NCBI RefSeq assembly: GCF_000611645.1
Contig: NW_014013123.1
Location: 1-13,967, forward strand
From: Monoraphidium neglectum
Taxonomy: Eukaryota > Chlorophyta > Chlorophyceae > Sphaeropleales > Selenastraceae
Reading direction: 5' to 3'
Length of the DNA stretch: 13,967 nt
Shown here piece after piece: positions 1 through 9,073 of the stretch. The notes below the pieces were generated by a model that had not been told where the DNA came from, did no database searches, and worked only from the letters and a program-made list of their open reading frames with translations. Position 1 is the first letter of the stretch, and each line of letters starts with the position of its first letter. The translations under genes and the position numbers were made by a program.

Positions 1-252
1 GGGCTGGGCGCGGGAGGGCGCGGGTCGACGGGGCGCGGGGCATAGCGAGTGTTGGAGTGCGAGGGTCGGGGCGCCGGCGAGTCAAACCGGGTGCAAATGC
101 AGATCGCGAGAGAGGCGCTTAGACTGCCGCTGCACGTCGTGCCGCCATGGGCCGACAGCAAGACGGCGTCGCAAAGGACAGCGACCTCCTGACATGCACA
201 AACATAAATCCACACGCCCGCCGAAGCACACATGCAGCAGCCGCCCGCCCAC

Positions 253-2058
253 CTGCGCCGTCCTCAGGTCGCTGTAAGCCGCGAGAAACTCCGGCCGCGG
301 CGCGCCCCCCACCGCCATCGCGCCGCTCCCGCTGATGTTCACCTCCGCCCCGCGCCCGCCTCCGTCCGACGCGCGCAGCGGCGCCTTGGGCAGCGCGCCT
401 AGCTCCGGGCCCTGCTGGGACGCGGCCGCCGAGAAGAGCGGCAGCAGCGCGATCATGGGCGGCTTGGCGGCCTGGCCGTACACCTGCATCAGGCCCAGCA
501 CTGGCCGGAGAGGACGGGGGCGGGGACGCAGGCGGGGCGGCGTGAGCACTGAAAGCAGCGGCTTGGTGGAGGCGGAGGTTTTTGCTTGCTGCTGCCGGTG
601 TTGCCGCGGGCCTGAGCTCGCACGCCGTCGCAACCCGCGCCCCGTGCCATGCCTAGGGGTCCTAACGCAGCGGGGTTCGGCCCCCTCCAGGCCCCGCCGC
701 CCCCCGTCGCCTGCCGCCGCAGCTGGCTAGCCGGGAAAACAGCGCCCCTAGTGTCCAGCCGCGGCCACCCACTCGTCAGTGGCAGCTCCGCCAGCACCCG
801 GAAGCTGCGCACTGCTGGCGTGAAGTCATGGGGCGGCGAGGGGGCGGCGCCGTCGAACGCCAGCTGGAACGACTCCGGGAAGCTGCGCAGCGCCTGCGAA
901 AGCGCGGGGCGGCGGGCGGCGCCGGGGTGTCAGGTGCAGGAAGGGCGGCGAGGGCGATTATGGGGTGGGGGGTCAGAATCTGTTGGCCTCGTCGACTGCT
1001 GCGTCGCGCGAAGCAGTGCCGTGCTGCCTATGCAGCCGACCCCCGCCTCATCTTGCTCTAGCCCGCCGCCACCAGCCACAAGGAGGAGCAGCGGCTGCGC
1101 CTCGACGCCGCCGGTTGTCCCCGCCGCTGCCCCTGGCCTCCCCTGCAAACTTCGCGCCGCGCGCTGCTCAGGTCCCAGCACCGAACCCTGACGACCCCCG
1201 CGCTGATCCCTGCACGCCCGCCGCCGCGCCGGCCGCCAACACTCCAGCCGGCCGCGCCTTCCGCGCGTGCACGCCCCAAACCGGGCGCCGCACCTGCCCC
1301 ACGAAATCGACGAATGCCATGTACTGGGCCTCGAACGACGCCCTGAATGACTTGTGGAGGTCCAGGAACACCTTGACGCCCAGCACCGCGTTCTTCTGAT
1401 TGTCGGACCGCACGATCTAGGGGGCGAGGGCGCGGCGGCGGCGGCGGCCGCGGCGTGAGCGCCACGGCGGCGCGTCGCGCGCGCGGCTCGGGCGGCGCGG
1501 CGTTGCTTGGGTTGCATCAACACGCCAGTCGTTGAAACCGCTGCCCCGCGGTGCCAGCTGGCAAATCCCATTTATACATGCAGCCCGAGAAGGTATGGGG
1601 GAGCTCTCACCGCGAGGCAGACGTCGCACATGCGCGTGGCATACTGCTTGAGCGCGTCGTTGGCCGGCAGCCGGCTGAGCACCTCGAGCGCCGCGTGGCG
1701 CAGCACCTGCAGCTCGCTGTCGCGCTCAAACTGGGGCTGAGTAGCCGTCAGCTGGGCGCACACCGGTTCGAATATGAGCGCGAGGAAGCCGGGGTACTGC
1801 GCCGTGTGCAACATTTCGATGTTGTCCTTGATGTGATCGAGCGCTTTGCGGCGCTCCAGCAGCGCTGCGTAAGCGCGTGCGGCGGCGGGAGAGCGTTTTA
1901 ACATCAATGGTTAGACACTCAGAGGGCTTCTGCAGTGCTTTTGGCTGCTATACAGCGATCTACACTCCATGTGTTGCAGTGTGCCGCAGGAACTCACATG
2001 CCGCCGGGTCCGTAAGCTTGCGGACCGCATGCTGCAACGCGGGCTCGTTGAAAGCCAT
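253..2058 (-). CDS. TRRAP: TRRAP/Tra1 homologue, N-terminal five exons (partial)
   Basis: Exons on the minus strand: 2058-1998, 1864-1611, 1416-1294, 893-773, 500-253. All introns are GT-AG (donors gtgagt, gtgaga, gtgcgg, gtgggt, gtgggc) and the frame joins at every junction, giving about 269 residues from MAFNEPALQH. TRRAP/Tra1 is the huge PI3K-like pseudokinase scaffold of SAGA/NuA4 histone acetyltransferase complexes and acts in the nucleus. The visible part is its extreme N-terminal HEAT-repeat region. Family-like stretches are HIKDNIEMLHTAQYPGFL (~residues 31-48), LGVKVFLDLHKSFR (~116-129), FRVLAELPLT (177-186) joined by splicing to MLGLMQVYG, and PEFLAAYSDLRTAQ (~256-269). A Gly/Ala-rich low-complexity segment (~225-255) precedes the last stretch. 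I could not find the next conserved block in bases 1-252, so the fifth intron probably runs past the window edge. The rest of a protein normally over 3,500 residues lies outside. The start is the first ATG of the exon that carries the N-terminal family match. Family assignment rests on remembered similarity, not a search. Confidence 0.85.
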
Positions 2059-2337
2059 TTTGGCGTCCACTTGTGCTCCTCAAGGCCACAAGGCCATGGC
2101 TATCGTCCCGCTCCACACTCTGCCTCCTGTTGCCCCTGAAATTAGACTATTATATTCTTGAGTAACACACACGAAACTTTAATGTGAGCACCAGCAGCGC
2201 GCTGGAACTCGACAACACAGATCACCCGCGAAGAGGGCGTCTGCGTTCGCCACTGCGTGAATGACGCGAACAGGGGACGTGACGCAGCGCTGAAATGCCT
2301 GAGCGGAGCGCAAGAGCTGTTGAATTAAGGGAGACAT

Positions 2338-2436
2338 CTACTGCACAAGTGCCGCAGCAGCTGCTGCGTTGCCGGCCACGGCGCCCATGGGGTAAGACGC
2401 TGCGCCTGCCGGCATGTACACCACGGGCTGGGTGCA
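2338..2436 (-). other. Orphan exon-like minus-strand stretch
   Basis: Read on the minus strand, an acceptor-like sequence (tatatgcacccag) is followed by about 30 codons beginning PVVYMPAGAASYPMGAV, then an Ala run (NAAAAAALVQ), then TAG (2340-2338). It reads like a low-complexity protein C-terminus, but the frame is closed by a TGA just upstream, so it could only be coding as a spliced terminal exon. I see no partner exon between it and the MAPR stop at 2772. It could be chance, a relic, or a terminal exon of an overlapping transcript. No family is recognised. Confidence 0.25.
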
Positions 2437-2582
2437 TATAATTCAAGCTGACCCAATTGCGCAATCGCGCTTCTGGTATGAGGCGGTGTGTGATGTACGC
2501 GGTGTTGTGATAACTATTACTGACACCAGCACACATCATCGACCCGGTGCTTGTTCGGCCTGTACAGGACTGATATCCATTG

Positions 2583-2587
2583 TTACA
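2583..2587 (-). terminator. TGTAA poly(A)-type signal after MAPR gene
   Basis: TTACA on the plus strand is TGTAA in the sense of the MAPR gene, about 185 bp past its stop. TGTAA is the usual near-upstream poly(A) element of chlorophyte algae. The pentamer is short, so this single site is only suggestive. Confidence 0.4.
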
Positions 2588-2771
2588 CAACGTAATGACA
2601 CCATCCAGCCTTCACATCCGTGCTCTATGCAGATGCACCTTTGCACAGCCCTCATGCAGCCGACCGCTCTTTCGGCATAGGGGATGTGGGCAGACAGGAC
2701 GTACGGGTAGCCTCCTTAATCAGCCGCTCAGAGAGTGTTGGCAACAAACATTTTGGGTCCGAGGTGGCCTT

Positions 2772-3052
2772 TCAGGCGGAGAGCTCGCCAACAATTGGGT
2801 ACTTGTCGGCAAACTTCTTCTCCCAGCTGCAGAAAGATTTTGAAGAGCGGCAGGGCACACACCGTGGGGATGGGGAGGCTGAGGCGGAGATGGGCAAACA
2901 TGCTCTGGCTGCCTTTCATGCCAATGTGGGCACGTTTTGAGAGAAATGCTGCGCCATGTGCTGTTCCAATCACCATCTGCGCCAGGCCAGCATACATGCA
3001 TGCACGTGCACGTGCACGTGCACCTGCACATGCGTGCGCGCACATACACACC

Positions 3053-3097
<45 letters not shown>

Positions 3098-3864
3098 GAT
3101 ACACGCACGTGTCAACACGCACGTGCCAACACACACACACACACACACGCACAGAGGCTCACGAATGCATGCTCGAGCACACCGCTGCCCAGCACCCCTC
3201 CCGGGTACCCACTCTGCCAGTGTCTTCAGCTGCTGCTCGGTCGCCCCCGTCAGGTCGCCATTGCAATAGTCGGGCTGCACCTGCGACGAGGCGCGGCGAG
3301 GGTGGCATTTGAAACAAGGTCTCCTCTAAAAAAGCTGTGGGTCGCTGTCGCGTGGCTCGATCGGTCCGCCACTCGCCAGCTCGCCGCTGCGGGCTGCCCG
3401 CAACCTGGGCCTCCGCCACCAGTTGCTCGGCGCGCCGCACGCTCGCACCTTCATGAATGCGAGGGCGCGTGCGCACTCCTGCCGAGCAAGTGATTTGGAG
3501 GGAAAGAGTGCGCAGGTGCCAGGGGCCCCGTGCTTCCATGACGATGACGTCACCAGGGGCAAGTGCTCTTCTACTCGGGCGTCCTCCGTCAATCTGCACA
3601 CCACGGCTGGATGGCACCGGGTGCAGCTACCCTATTGCCTATGCTTCCAACCCGCAACTCCGCCGCCTCAGCCGTCCCGCACATCCGCCCATAGCACCTG
3701 TATCAAACTCGCACCTTGCCCGCAAAGATGCTGTACGGGCCGCCGGGTCCGTAGAATGAGCGCCCCGCCGTCATGTCATATATCTTGCCCCTCACGCTGA
3801 TATACAGGGGCATGGCCGGGTCGGATCCATCGTGAAGCAAGAGCTGCTCCTCAGTAAGCTTCAT
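2772..3864 (-). CDS. MAPR: Membrane-associated progesterone receptor (MAPR) family, cytochrome b5-like heme/steroid-binding protein
   Basis: Exons 3864-3715, 3478-3449, 3280-3213, 2826-2772 join in frame to exactly 100 residues ending at TGA (2774-2772). Donors are gtgcga, gtgcga and gtgggt; acceptors are cag. The protein is a single cytochrome b5-like MAPR domain: [13 protein letters not shown] (1-13), [20 protein letters not shown] (26-45), FAGKECARAL (47-56), and a C-terminus [17 protein letters not shown]. Known MAPR proteins bind heme through a Tyr of the FYGPxGPY segment and modulate cytochrome P450s and sterol metabolism. The length, the start and the lack of a transmembrane segment match the short plant forms (Arabidopsis MAPR2-like, about 100 residues) rather than the longer membrane-anchored MSBP/PGRMC forms. 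Exon 2 is only 30 nt, coding [10 protein letters not shown], and is needed for the core motif. The third intron holds long CA repeats. The ATG at 3864 was chosen because it starts the domain as in short plant MAPRs. Confidence 0.93.
2993..3158. repeat. CA/GT microsatellite with GTGCAC repeats in MAPR intron 3
   Basis: An alternating purine-pyrimidine tract. About four overlapping GTGCAC/CACGTG units (roughly 2997-3023) lead into mixed tgcgtgcgcgcacatacacac. Next come an uninterrupted (AC) run at 3055-3095 (41 nt), an interruption with two more ACGCACGTG copies, and a second (AC) run at 3129-3148. The whole lies inside the 386-bp third intron of the MAPR gene, and its translations (His-Thr or Val-Cys runs) are meaningless. 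Confidence 0.95.
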
Positions 3865-4508
3865 TGCTGGCGGGTGCTTGCCCTCTGCTGGCGTTGCAGT
3901 CGTCAATGCGCGCACGCAGCGCGCAAGCTGCAGAGCTGCCGCGGTTGCTGGGCGAGCAAGAATGATGGTAACTTCTCGAGAAGCTAGTAAAGCCAAACGG
4001 GCCTTTTCTTGCGCGAGGCAGCGGCTGCTCAGGTCACGTTGAGCTTCAACCAACGTCTGATCCCGAGGTGGATCTCGCCAAACATATTCGAAGGGAGATT
4101 TGTGTGATAGTGGAGCGCTACATTGAGTAATGGGCTTTCTCACTTGATCTATGCTGGCTTCACGACAGCTTCCACGCACACATCCGACTGCATGAACGCC
4201 CTCAGCGTTTGAAATTTAGTGGAAATGAGGTGCAATTGACCCGCTCGATTGTATTGCGTTTGATGTTGTCGAATGCTGGCTGTGTCATCGTGCCGTCACA
4301 GGCACCTTGCACCCATTTGCCCCACGGAGCCTCGCCGAAACAACCGCACTGTGCTGAATGTGCAGTCTTAAGATGAGCAGGAGCACCTCTCGCTTTACCA
4401 TCGCGCCGTGTATAGTGGAGCTCGGTCTGCAGCACAGCACTGATTACAGGCCAGCTTGTCTTGGAGGGCGAGGCTGCAGCAACCAACCCCCAATGCCGCA
4501 TCAACCGT
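3865..4508. other. Spacer: SpoU gene 3' end to MAPR start
   Basis: About 640 bp with no supported gene. It should contain the 3'UTR of the SpoU methyltransferase gene (TGTAA at 4444-4448, minus) and the 5'UTR/promoter of the MAPR gene. The MAPR frame stays open on the minus strand for about 100 codons upstream of its ATG, but without another ATG, so I treat it as untranslated. Confidence 0.55.
4444..4448 (-). terminator. TGTAA poly(A)-type signal after SpoU gene
   Basis: TTACA on the plus strand gives TGTAA in the gene's sense, about 60 bp past the TGA at 4509-4511. The spacing is reasonable for a chlorophyte near-upstream poly(A) element. Confidence 0.5.
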
Positions 4509-5716
4509 TCAACCACCACCTTGAATCATAGGCCCCACAACACCCCCATCCACCCCTTCTGCCGCCAGCGCCTCCAACACGCCGTCCAGGCCGCCACCGC
4601 AGCCCATGGCGTCCTCCATCCACTCGCGACCGTCCTCGAGCGCCGACGCCCGCGCTTTTTGCAGCGCGGCACGCTCCTCTGCGGTCAAGGGCACGACACC
4701 TTTGCAAGAGGAGGGGACAGGGATGTGCTGTTGGCAGCGCTGCTGGCTCAGCACCGGCAGCATCCAGGCAGGGTCTGGTGCGGCCGAGCAGCGCTGGATT
4801 TGCGCATCACGGATCAATACAGGGCCGCGAGCGGCAACGGCAGCGCCGAGCTGTTGCTGCCCCGGCTGCCCTTCCCATAGGCAGCGCGCCTGCCGCCATA
4901 CACAGCGAGCTCAGCCCGTACCTCGCGCCGACGTGCGCTGCGGCCGCTCCGCCACGACGTACTTGGCGCCCTCCCGGCCGCGCTCTGCGTAGCCCGCCCA
5001 CAGCGCGAAGTGGTGCAATATGATGGAGGCCGCCACCGTCACGTTGAGGGACGCGGTGCCCGCGCCGTACTGCGGTATGTAGACGAAGGCGTCGCAGAGC
5101 CGCATCTGCTTCTCGCTCAGGCCCTGGCCCTGTTCAAAGGTGCGAACGAAGGACGGCCAGTACGACCCCTATTTTGCAGCCAGCCGCGTCCTGCTGGGGC
5201 TTGTTTTGCACCAAGCGCGACCCGTTTCCCAAACAAATACGTGTGCCTTGCATGTGTATACGTGTGCGCAAGTACACGAGCGGAAGCACACACGACAGCC
5301 TGCACGCACTTGCCTCGTTCCCAAGCATGAAGGCGGTGTTGCCGTTGAAGGGGTGGGACTGAACAGGCACTGCCGATTCGTCTATCTCAACTCCCACGAC
5401 GCGGCAGCCTGGCCAACCAATCGGTTTGGCAGAAAAACATTTAATAGTTGGCGGAGGCGGCCACGGGAGCCGGTCAAGCGCACAGTACCGGTGTCGCCAA
5501 CTGCCACCAGCCGCCATGGAGGCGCCCCCAGGATCGCCGCCAACTCACGGTGCTCGTCTCGCAGCCACTGGCAGCAGGACTCGATGGTTGTGAAGTGGCG
5601 CAACTCGACAAAATCTGAGGACCCGTGGGACCCAAAAGTGTTGAACTGGCGGGAGCCGACAATACAGACCTGTTTCGGTGGGCAGAGGGTCGAGCAGCGC
5701 GTGGTGCAGCGGTAGC

Positions 5717-5768
<52 letters not shown>

Positions 5769-6202
5769 GCAGCAGCAGCAGCAGCAGCAGCAGCAGCGGC
5801 AGCAGAAGCAAGTCCCCAATGTCGCAGCCATAATGGTGACTTCTGTCGCTCGAACCTCATTCTATAGTGAGTATCGAAAGCATGGCGGCTGTATGCTTAA
5901 GCTGGAAATCACTGCTTGCACAGGCAAGCATGGCCTTTGCACCGCACCTGTGCGACGCCAAAGGCTGTGCAGCTGCGCAGGAGTGTCCCAATGTTGTGCT
6001 TCTTTGCTACATTGTACACAATCACGAAGCACTTTGGGCTGCTGCCGATGTTGCTCGTGCTGACAGTGTTGGTGCCTTCATCGCCAGGCTGCTGCTGCCG
6101 CTCTGTGTACGCGCGCTCGTGTACCTGCTGCTGCGGCCGCCCCGTGGCTAACATTGCTACCTCAGGGCTTTCCTGTGCTGCTGCTTCAGCCAAAACCTGC
6201 AT
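4509..6202 (-). CDS. SpoU/TrmH-family RNA 2'-O-methyltransferase (plant type)
   Basis: Exons 6202-5948, 5669-5549, 5408-5314, 5129-4922, 4699-4509 join in frame to 289 residues. The SpoU fold is a SAM-dependent SPOUT knot that methylates ribose 2'-O of tRNA or rRNA. Motif 1 is NVAKKHNIGTLLRS (~64-77; the Arg at 76 is the expected catalytic Arg). The middle block is GSRQFNTFGSHGSS. Motif 2 is LGNEGQGLS (~154-162). Motif 3 is IPQYGAGTASLNVTVAAS (~175-192), followed by ALWAGYAERGREGAKYVVAERP. The order and wording resemble the land-plant SpoU proteins of the At4g15520 type. The N-terminal ~55 residues are Gln/Ala-rich and not conserved. The start is the first ATG after an in-frame stop upstream. 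Donors are gtgcgg, gtgagt, gcaagt (a GC-AG intron) and gtacgg. The last exon (GVVPLTAEERAALQKARASA onward) is the least certain junction. Substrate RNA and compartment cannot be told. Confidence 0.9.
5130..5313 (-). other. GC-AG intron (intron 3 of the SpoU gene)
   Basis: The minus-strand exon ends ...GGGAACGAG, followed by gcaagtgcg, and the acceptor is ttgaacag. Only this junction joins LGNE directly to GQGLSEKQ, which restores SpoU motif 2. AG/GCAAGT is the classical consensus of the minor GC-AG class of U2-type introns. No GT donor nearby keeps the motif and the frame. Confidence 0.88.
5715..5808. repeat. CAG/CTG trinucleotide repeat in SpoU intron 1
   Basis: 16 uninterrupted CAG units (5719-5766), CGG, nine CAG units (5770-5796), CGG, two CAG units, then AAG. 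In the transcript of the minus-strand gene this is a CUG repeat ending about 45 nt upstream of the intron's acceptor (accgaaacag, exon starts 5669). It lies wholly within the 278-bp first intron, so the poly-Ala, poly-Leu and poly-Cys readings are not protein. Confidence 0.95.
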
Positions 6203-7161
6203 ATTGTACGTGAAAAAACGAAAATGGCTCCTGACAGCGAGCAAAACACGCAAATCCACCGTGAGATCAGCGCGAAAGCGCCTGAGTTGTCATATCAAGG
6301 AGCACTCAGTTGTATATTCGTAAGGAAAGCATGCATCACATTGTGGTGGAAACAGGGCACCACCTCTGGCATCGCTCGTGCATGCCGTCTGTGCCAGGTC
6401 TGTGCGCTCCGTTTGTTGCTCCGTTTGTGCTGCTCGAGTGTGTGCTGCCCTGACGCCAAGGCGCTCAGCACAGCGCGCGATGGTGCAGCCCCTTGCACTG
6501 ATTTAGGGGACCGATCCACGAAGTCAGCGCAGGGGTCCACTTGCGGTCCATGCACAACACGCGCAATGGGGGCCCCGGTGATGCAAACAGCCTGCAGGCG
6601 GAGGGGAGACCGTACGCACCCTCATGCCAGACAGTGCCTTCGAAAACACAAGCCATTCAAGAAGCTGGTTTCCAATTGGTATAGCATGGCTTACCTGCTT
6701 ACAAAGCGTCAGGGCATTGGCAGCGCACACACGATTCGATCATCCCAGCCACAAAACTTTGACCCTGACTCCAACAAGCCATGTGATGGCACCGCGGGGG
6801 CCATGGCGCAAGGCAACTCAACAGCAGAGTTCTAGCCTACATGAAACATACGTAAGATTGGAGGGCTGCCAGGCCGCACATTGCAGACTGAGAGTCTCTT
6901 GTCGACAAACAGCCCTGCCAGGTGTTGACCACCACTCAATGCACACTGACCGCACGTCCAGACGTGATTTAGCCTTGATCGTAATACATTATGTCGTAAT
7001 TGGTCACCTGAAGGCCGCGAAAAACATCTACTTGACGCCTAAGAGATCAGCTTAGTAACAAGGTGTCGGTCACCCGAAACGAAGATCGCCTAATGCAAAT
7101 GCATTGAAACACACATAGTAATCACCTTCCTGCATCGAAGTCACCAACTAGGCTTGTCAAA
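6203..7161. other. Divergent intergenic region between SpoU and thylakoid-protein genes
   Basis: 959 bp between two head-to-head start codons. It should contain both promoters and 5'UTRs. I see no clear TATA box or named element. A 200-codon plus-strand frame (6224-6835) and a minus-strand exon-like stretch near 6480-6650 exist, but neither resembles a known family and the composition is not convincing. Confidence 0.5.
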
Positions 7162-8807
7162 ATGCTGGCTCAGAAGACTGCAGTGCGGGCCCCTGCCAAG
7201 CAGGGTGCGCGAGGGGACCGCCTGTGCACAATGATGCGCAAAATCCTAGCAGATGGGCCTTTATCCTGACCGGCGGGCACAATGGACACCATTTGCATCG
7301 GCCGCGTCTGCTGGAGCACGACCCTTGCTTTGGACCGTGCCCCTGCGACCATGGGCCCTCCGGCGGCAGAAACACGCGCATTACAGCGCTGAATAATAAT
7401 TTCCGCGCTTGCTTCCTTTGCACAGGCGCCCAGGTGGTGGCTGCCAAGGTCGCGGCCACCGCCGTTGCTGTTATGGTGACAGCGTCCCCCGCTTTCGCGG
7501 GTGTCATTCTGGAGCAGCCGACGCTGAAGAAGGTCAGCATTTGCATAGTGTTGGCTGTGCGGCCTTCCGCAATGCCGCAACAGCAGTCAGGGGCGCGCTA
7601 GGAAAACGAGCGGAAGCGCACTCGTGGGGTTGCAATGTCGAGTAAGGTTTTCGGGCCGAAAGGATGCTTCGCCGCCGCCTACCGGCGTTTGACCTGCGCC
7701 CTGATTACTCGTGTCTCACCCATCGCGCGACACCCGCCGCCCCTGCCGGCGCCTGCAGGTCTTCCAGGCGGAGGCCAGCGCCCCCGCGGCGCCCAAGGCG
7801 GCCAAGGCGGCCGCGGGCACCCCGGCGGCCCCGGCGGCGCCCAAGCCGAAGAAGCAGGAGGTGGTTGAGTCGAGCTCGGGCGGCATCTCTCCCCAGTCGG
7901 TGGCCCTGCCCGGTGAGCCACCCCCCTCGGCCCCTGCAGGCAGGACAGCTGCTCCCGGGCACTTAAAGTTGCTGCAGTGCACGCACAGTGCAGTCTGCTT
8001 GCAGCTGCTGCGCGGCTGCATGGCCGCGGTCGCAGATTTTCGCGGCCAGCTCGCCCCTGCGGCAGACCGCGGGCGCCCCCTTGCCTCCCTGTCGCCGCTC
8101 CGCAGCCGCTCTGGTGGTCGTGGGCGGCGGCGCCTTTGCCCTGTCCTCGCTCGACGCCGGGTTCAGCGAGTTCATGCGCACTGCCGCCGTCAAGGTGCGG
8201 GCCGGCTCCCGGCGCCTCCGCGCCCCTCCCCCTGGCGGCACCCGCCCCCGTGCGCACAAGTGCACCGTGCGGTCTTGACGGCACCCTTTTCAGAGCAACC
8301 GCGCTCGCTCCGGCCCCGCGGCCTCTGCCATCTGCCTCGGGCCATCCTCGGCGCACCACACCCTCCCGCATCGGCTCTCTCGTTTGGGTGGATTTGCGAA
8401 CAAGCAACAAATTGTTTGCCTGTACTGCATTGCTTAAGTGATCGGACCCTGAATTACTCAAATGGTCGGACTTAATCCTACCCCCGCCCGCAGGACTCCG
8501 GCGATCTCGGCGCCGGCTACGAGACCGCGATCAAGGCCGAGGGCGGCTTGATCAAGGCCAGGAAGGGCACCACCAAGGTGCGGCGCCCACGAGCCCACGG
8601 AAAGACTTGCTGGGCGCTGTGGTAGCCTTGCAGGTTTTATTTGCACGCACGGGCGGGCTTGCGGCCAGCCTGCCCCACACGCATTCCCCCGGGTGTGCAC
8701 AGCGACCCGGCGGCGCGCCGGGCTGTGCAGGTGGTCAAACATGCTGACCGCTCCGCCCCTCCCGCCCCGGCTATGTGCCTCACCAGGTCAAGAAGGCTAA
8801 GAAGTAA
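7162..8807 (+). CDS. Single-span thylakoid membrane protein with bipartite targeting sequence, identity unproven (PETO-like?)
   Basis: Exons 7162-7204, 7426-7532, 7759-7912, 8106-8194, 8494-8577, 8787-8807 join in frame to 165 residues ending at TAA. Donors are gtgcgc, gtcagc, gtgagc, gtgcgg, gtgcgg; all acceptors end in ag. Residues 1-22 (MLAQKTAVRAPAKQ...) are basic, hydroxylated and acid-free, like a short algal chloroplast transit peptide. Residues 23-39 (VAATAVAVMVTASPAFA) look like a thylakoid-transfer signal with an AFA cleavage site. Next come GVILEQPTLKKVFQ, an Ala/Pro/Lys-rich linker (~56-83), a hydrophobic span (ALPAALVVVGGGAFALSSL, ~99-117), DAGFSEFMRTAAVK, then DLGAGYETAIKAEGG and a Lys-rich tail (VKKAKK). 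The predicted topology is N-terminus in the lumen, one helix, basic C-terminus in the stroma. That resembles what is described for PETO, the cytochrome b6f-associated protein of Chlamydomonas, but I do not recognise the sequence firmly. The gene model is strong; the function is a guess. Confidence 0.82.
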
Positions 8808-9048
8808 ACGGACCCCCCGCCCCAAGAACGTTGCGGCGGGGCGCGCCCGGCCCTGCACACGGAAGCTGGACTTATGGCGAGGCTGTGCCGCGTCGTGCGC
8901 GCTCGGTCCTCGCAGCAGCGCCAGCGTCCCCCCCATTCCGCCCCGGCCTGATCTCTGTTTTGTTGCGCAGGCTTGATCCCTAGGCCTCTCATCAGCGCGT
9001 GTTTCCGCGCGACATTTGGCTTGAAAAACGCACATGATGGTTGATGGT

Positions 9049-9072
9049 CACACACACACTCACACACACGCA
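9049..9072. repeat. Short imperfect CA repeat
   Basis: CACACACACACTCACACACACGCA, written here as two (CA) blocks split by a CT, lies about 240 bp past the stop of the thylakoid-protein gene and just before TGTAA, so probably within its 3'UTR. Confidence 0.85.
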
Positions 9073-9073
9073 C

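Larger units (their letters stand above)
2059..2771. other. Spacer between MAPR 3' end and TRRAP start
   Basis: No complete gene is supported here. It should hold the 3'UTR of the MAPR gene (with a minus-strand TGTAA at 2583-2587) and the upstream/promoter region of the TRRAP homologue, including an AT-rich patch near 2140-2160. One short minus-strand exon-like stretch (2338-2436) is described separately. Confidence 0.6.

Noticed and set aside
1..252. Search for a sixth TRRAP exon
   Set aside because: An acceptor-like site near 197 opens a frame, but the translation does not resemble the next conserved TRRAP block, so it was not added.
930..1571. 213-codon Arg/Ala-rich minus-strand frame
   Set aside because: It overlaps TRRAP exon 3 in another frame and its introns. 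The spliced TRRAP frame carries the family match.
1765..1773. GGTTCGAAT, resembling a tRNA B box
   Set aside because: It lies inside TRRAP exon 2, with no matching A box or cloverleaf arms at the right spacing.
2735..3493. 252-codon plus-strand open frame through the CA repeat
   Set aside because: It is antisense to MAPR exons 2-4 and the middle is a His-Thr run from the microsatellite. The minus-strand MAPR gene explains the sequence.
3865..4179. In-frame upstream extension of the MAPR protein
   Set aside because: The frame is open but has no ATG, and short plant MAPRs are 100 residues with the same start as the ATG at 3864.
5474..5867. Poly-Ala, poly-Leu and poly-Cys frames around 5700-5810
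   Set aside because: These are translations of the CAG/CTG repeat, which sits wholly inside an intron of the SpoU gene.
6224..6835. 203-codon plus-strand open frame starting MAPDSEQNTQIHREISAK
   Set aside because: It has a real ATG but Cys/Arg-rich random-looking composition, no recognisable domain, and overlaps minus-strand frames equally open. It lies in a divergent promoter region of a GC-rich genome where long chance frames are common.
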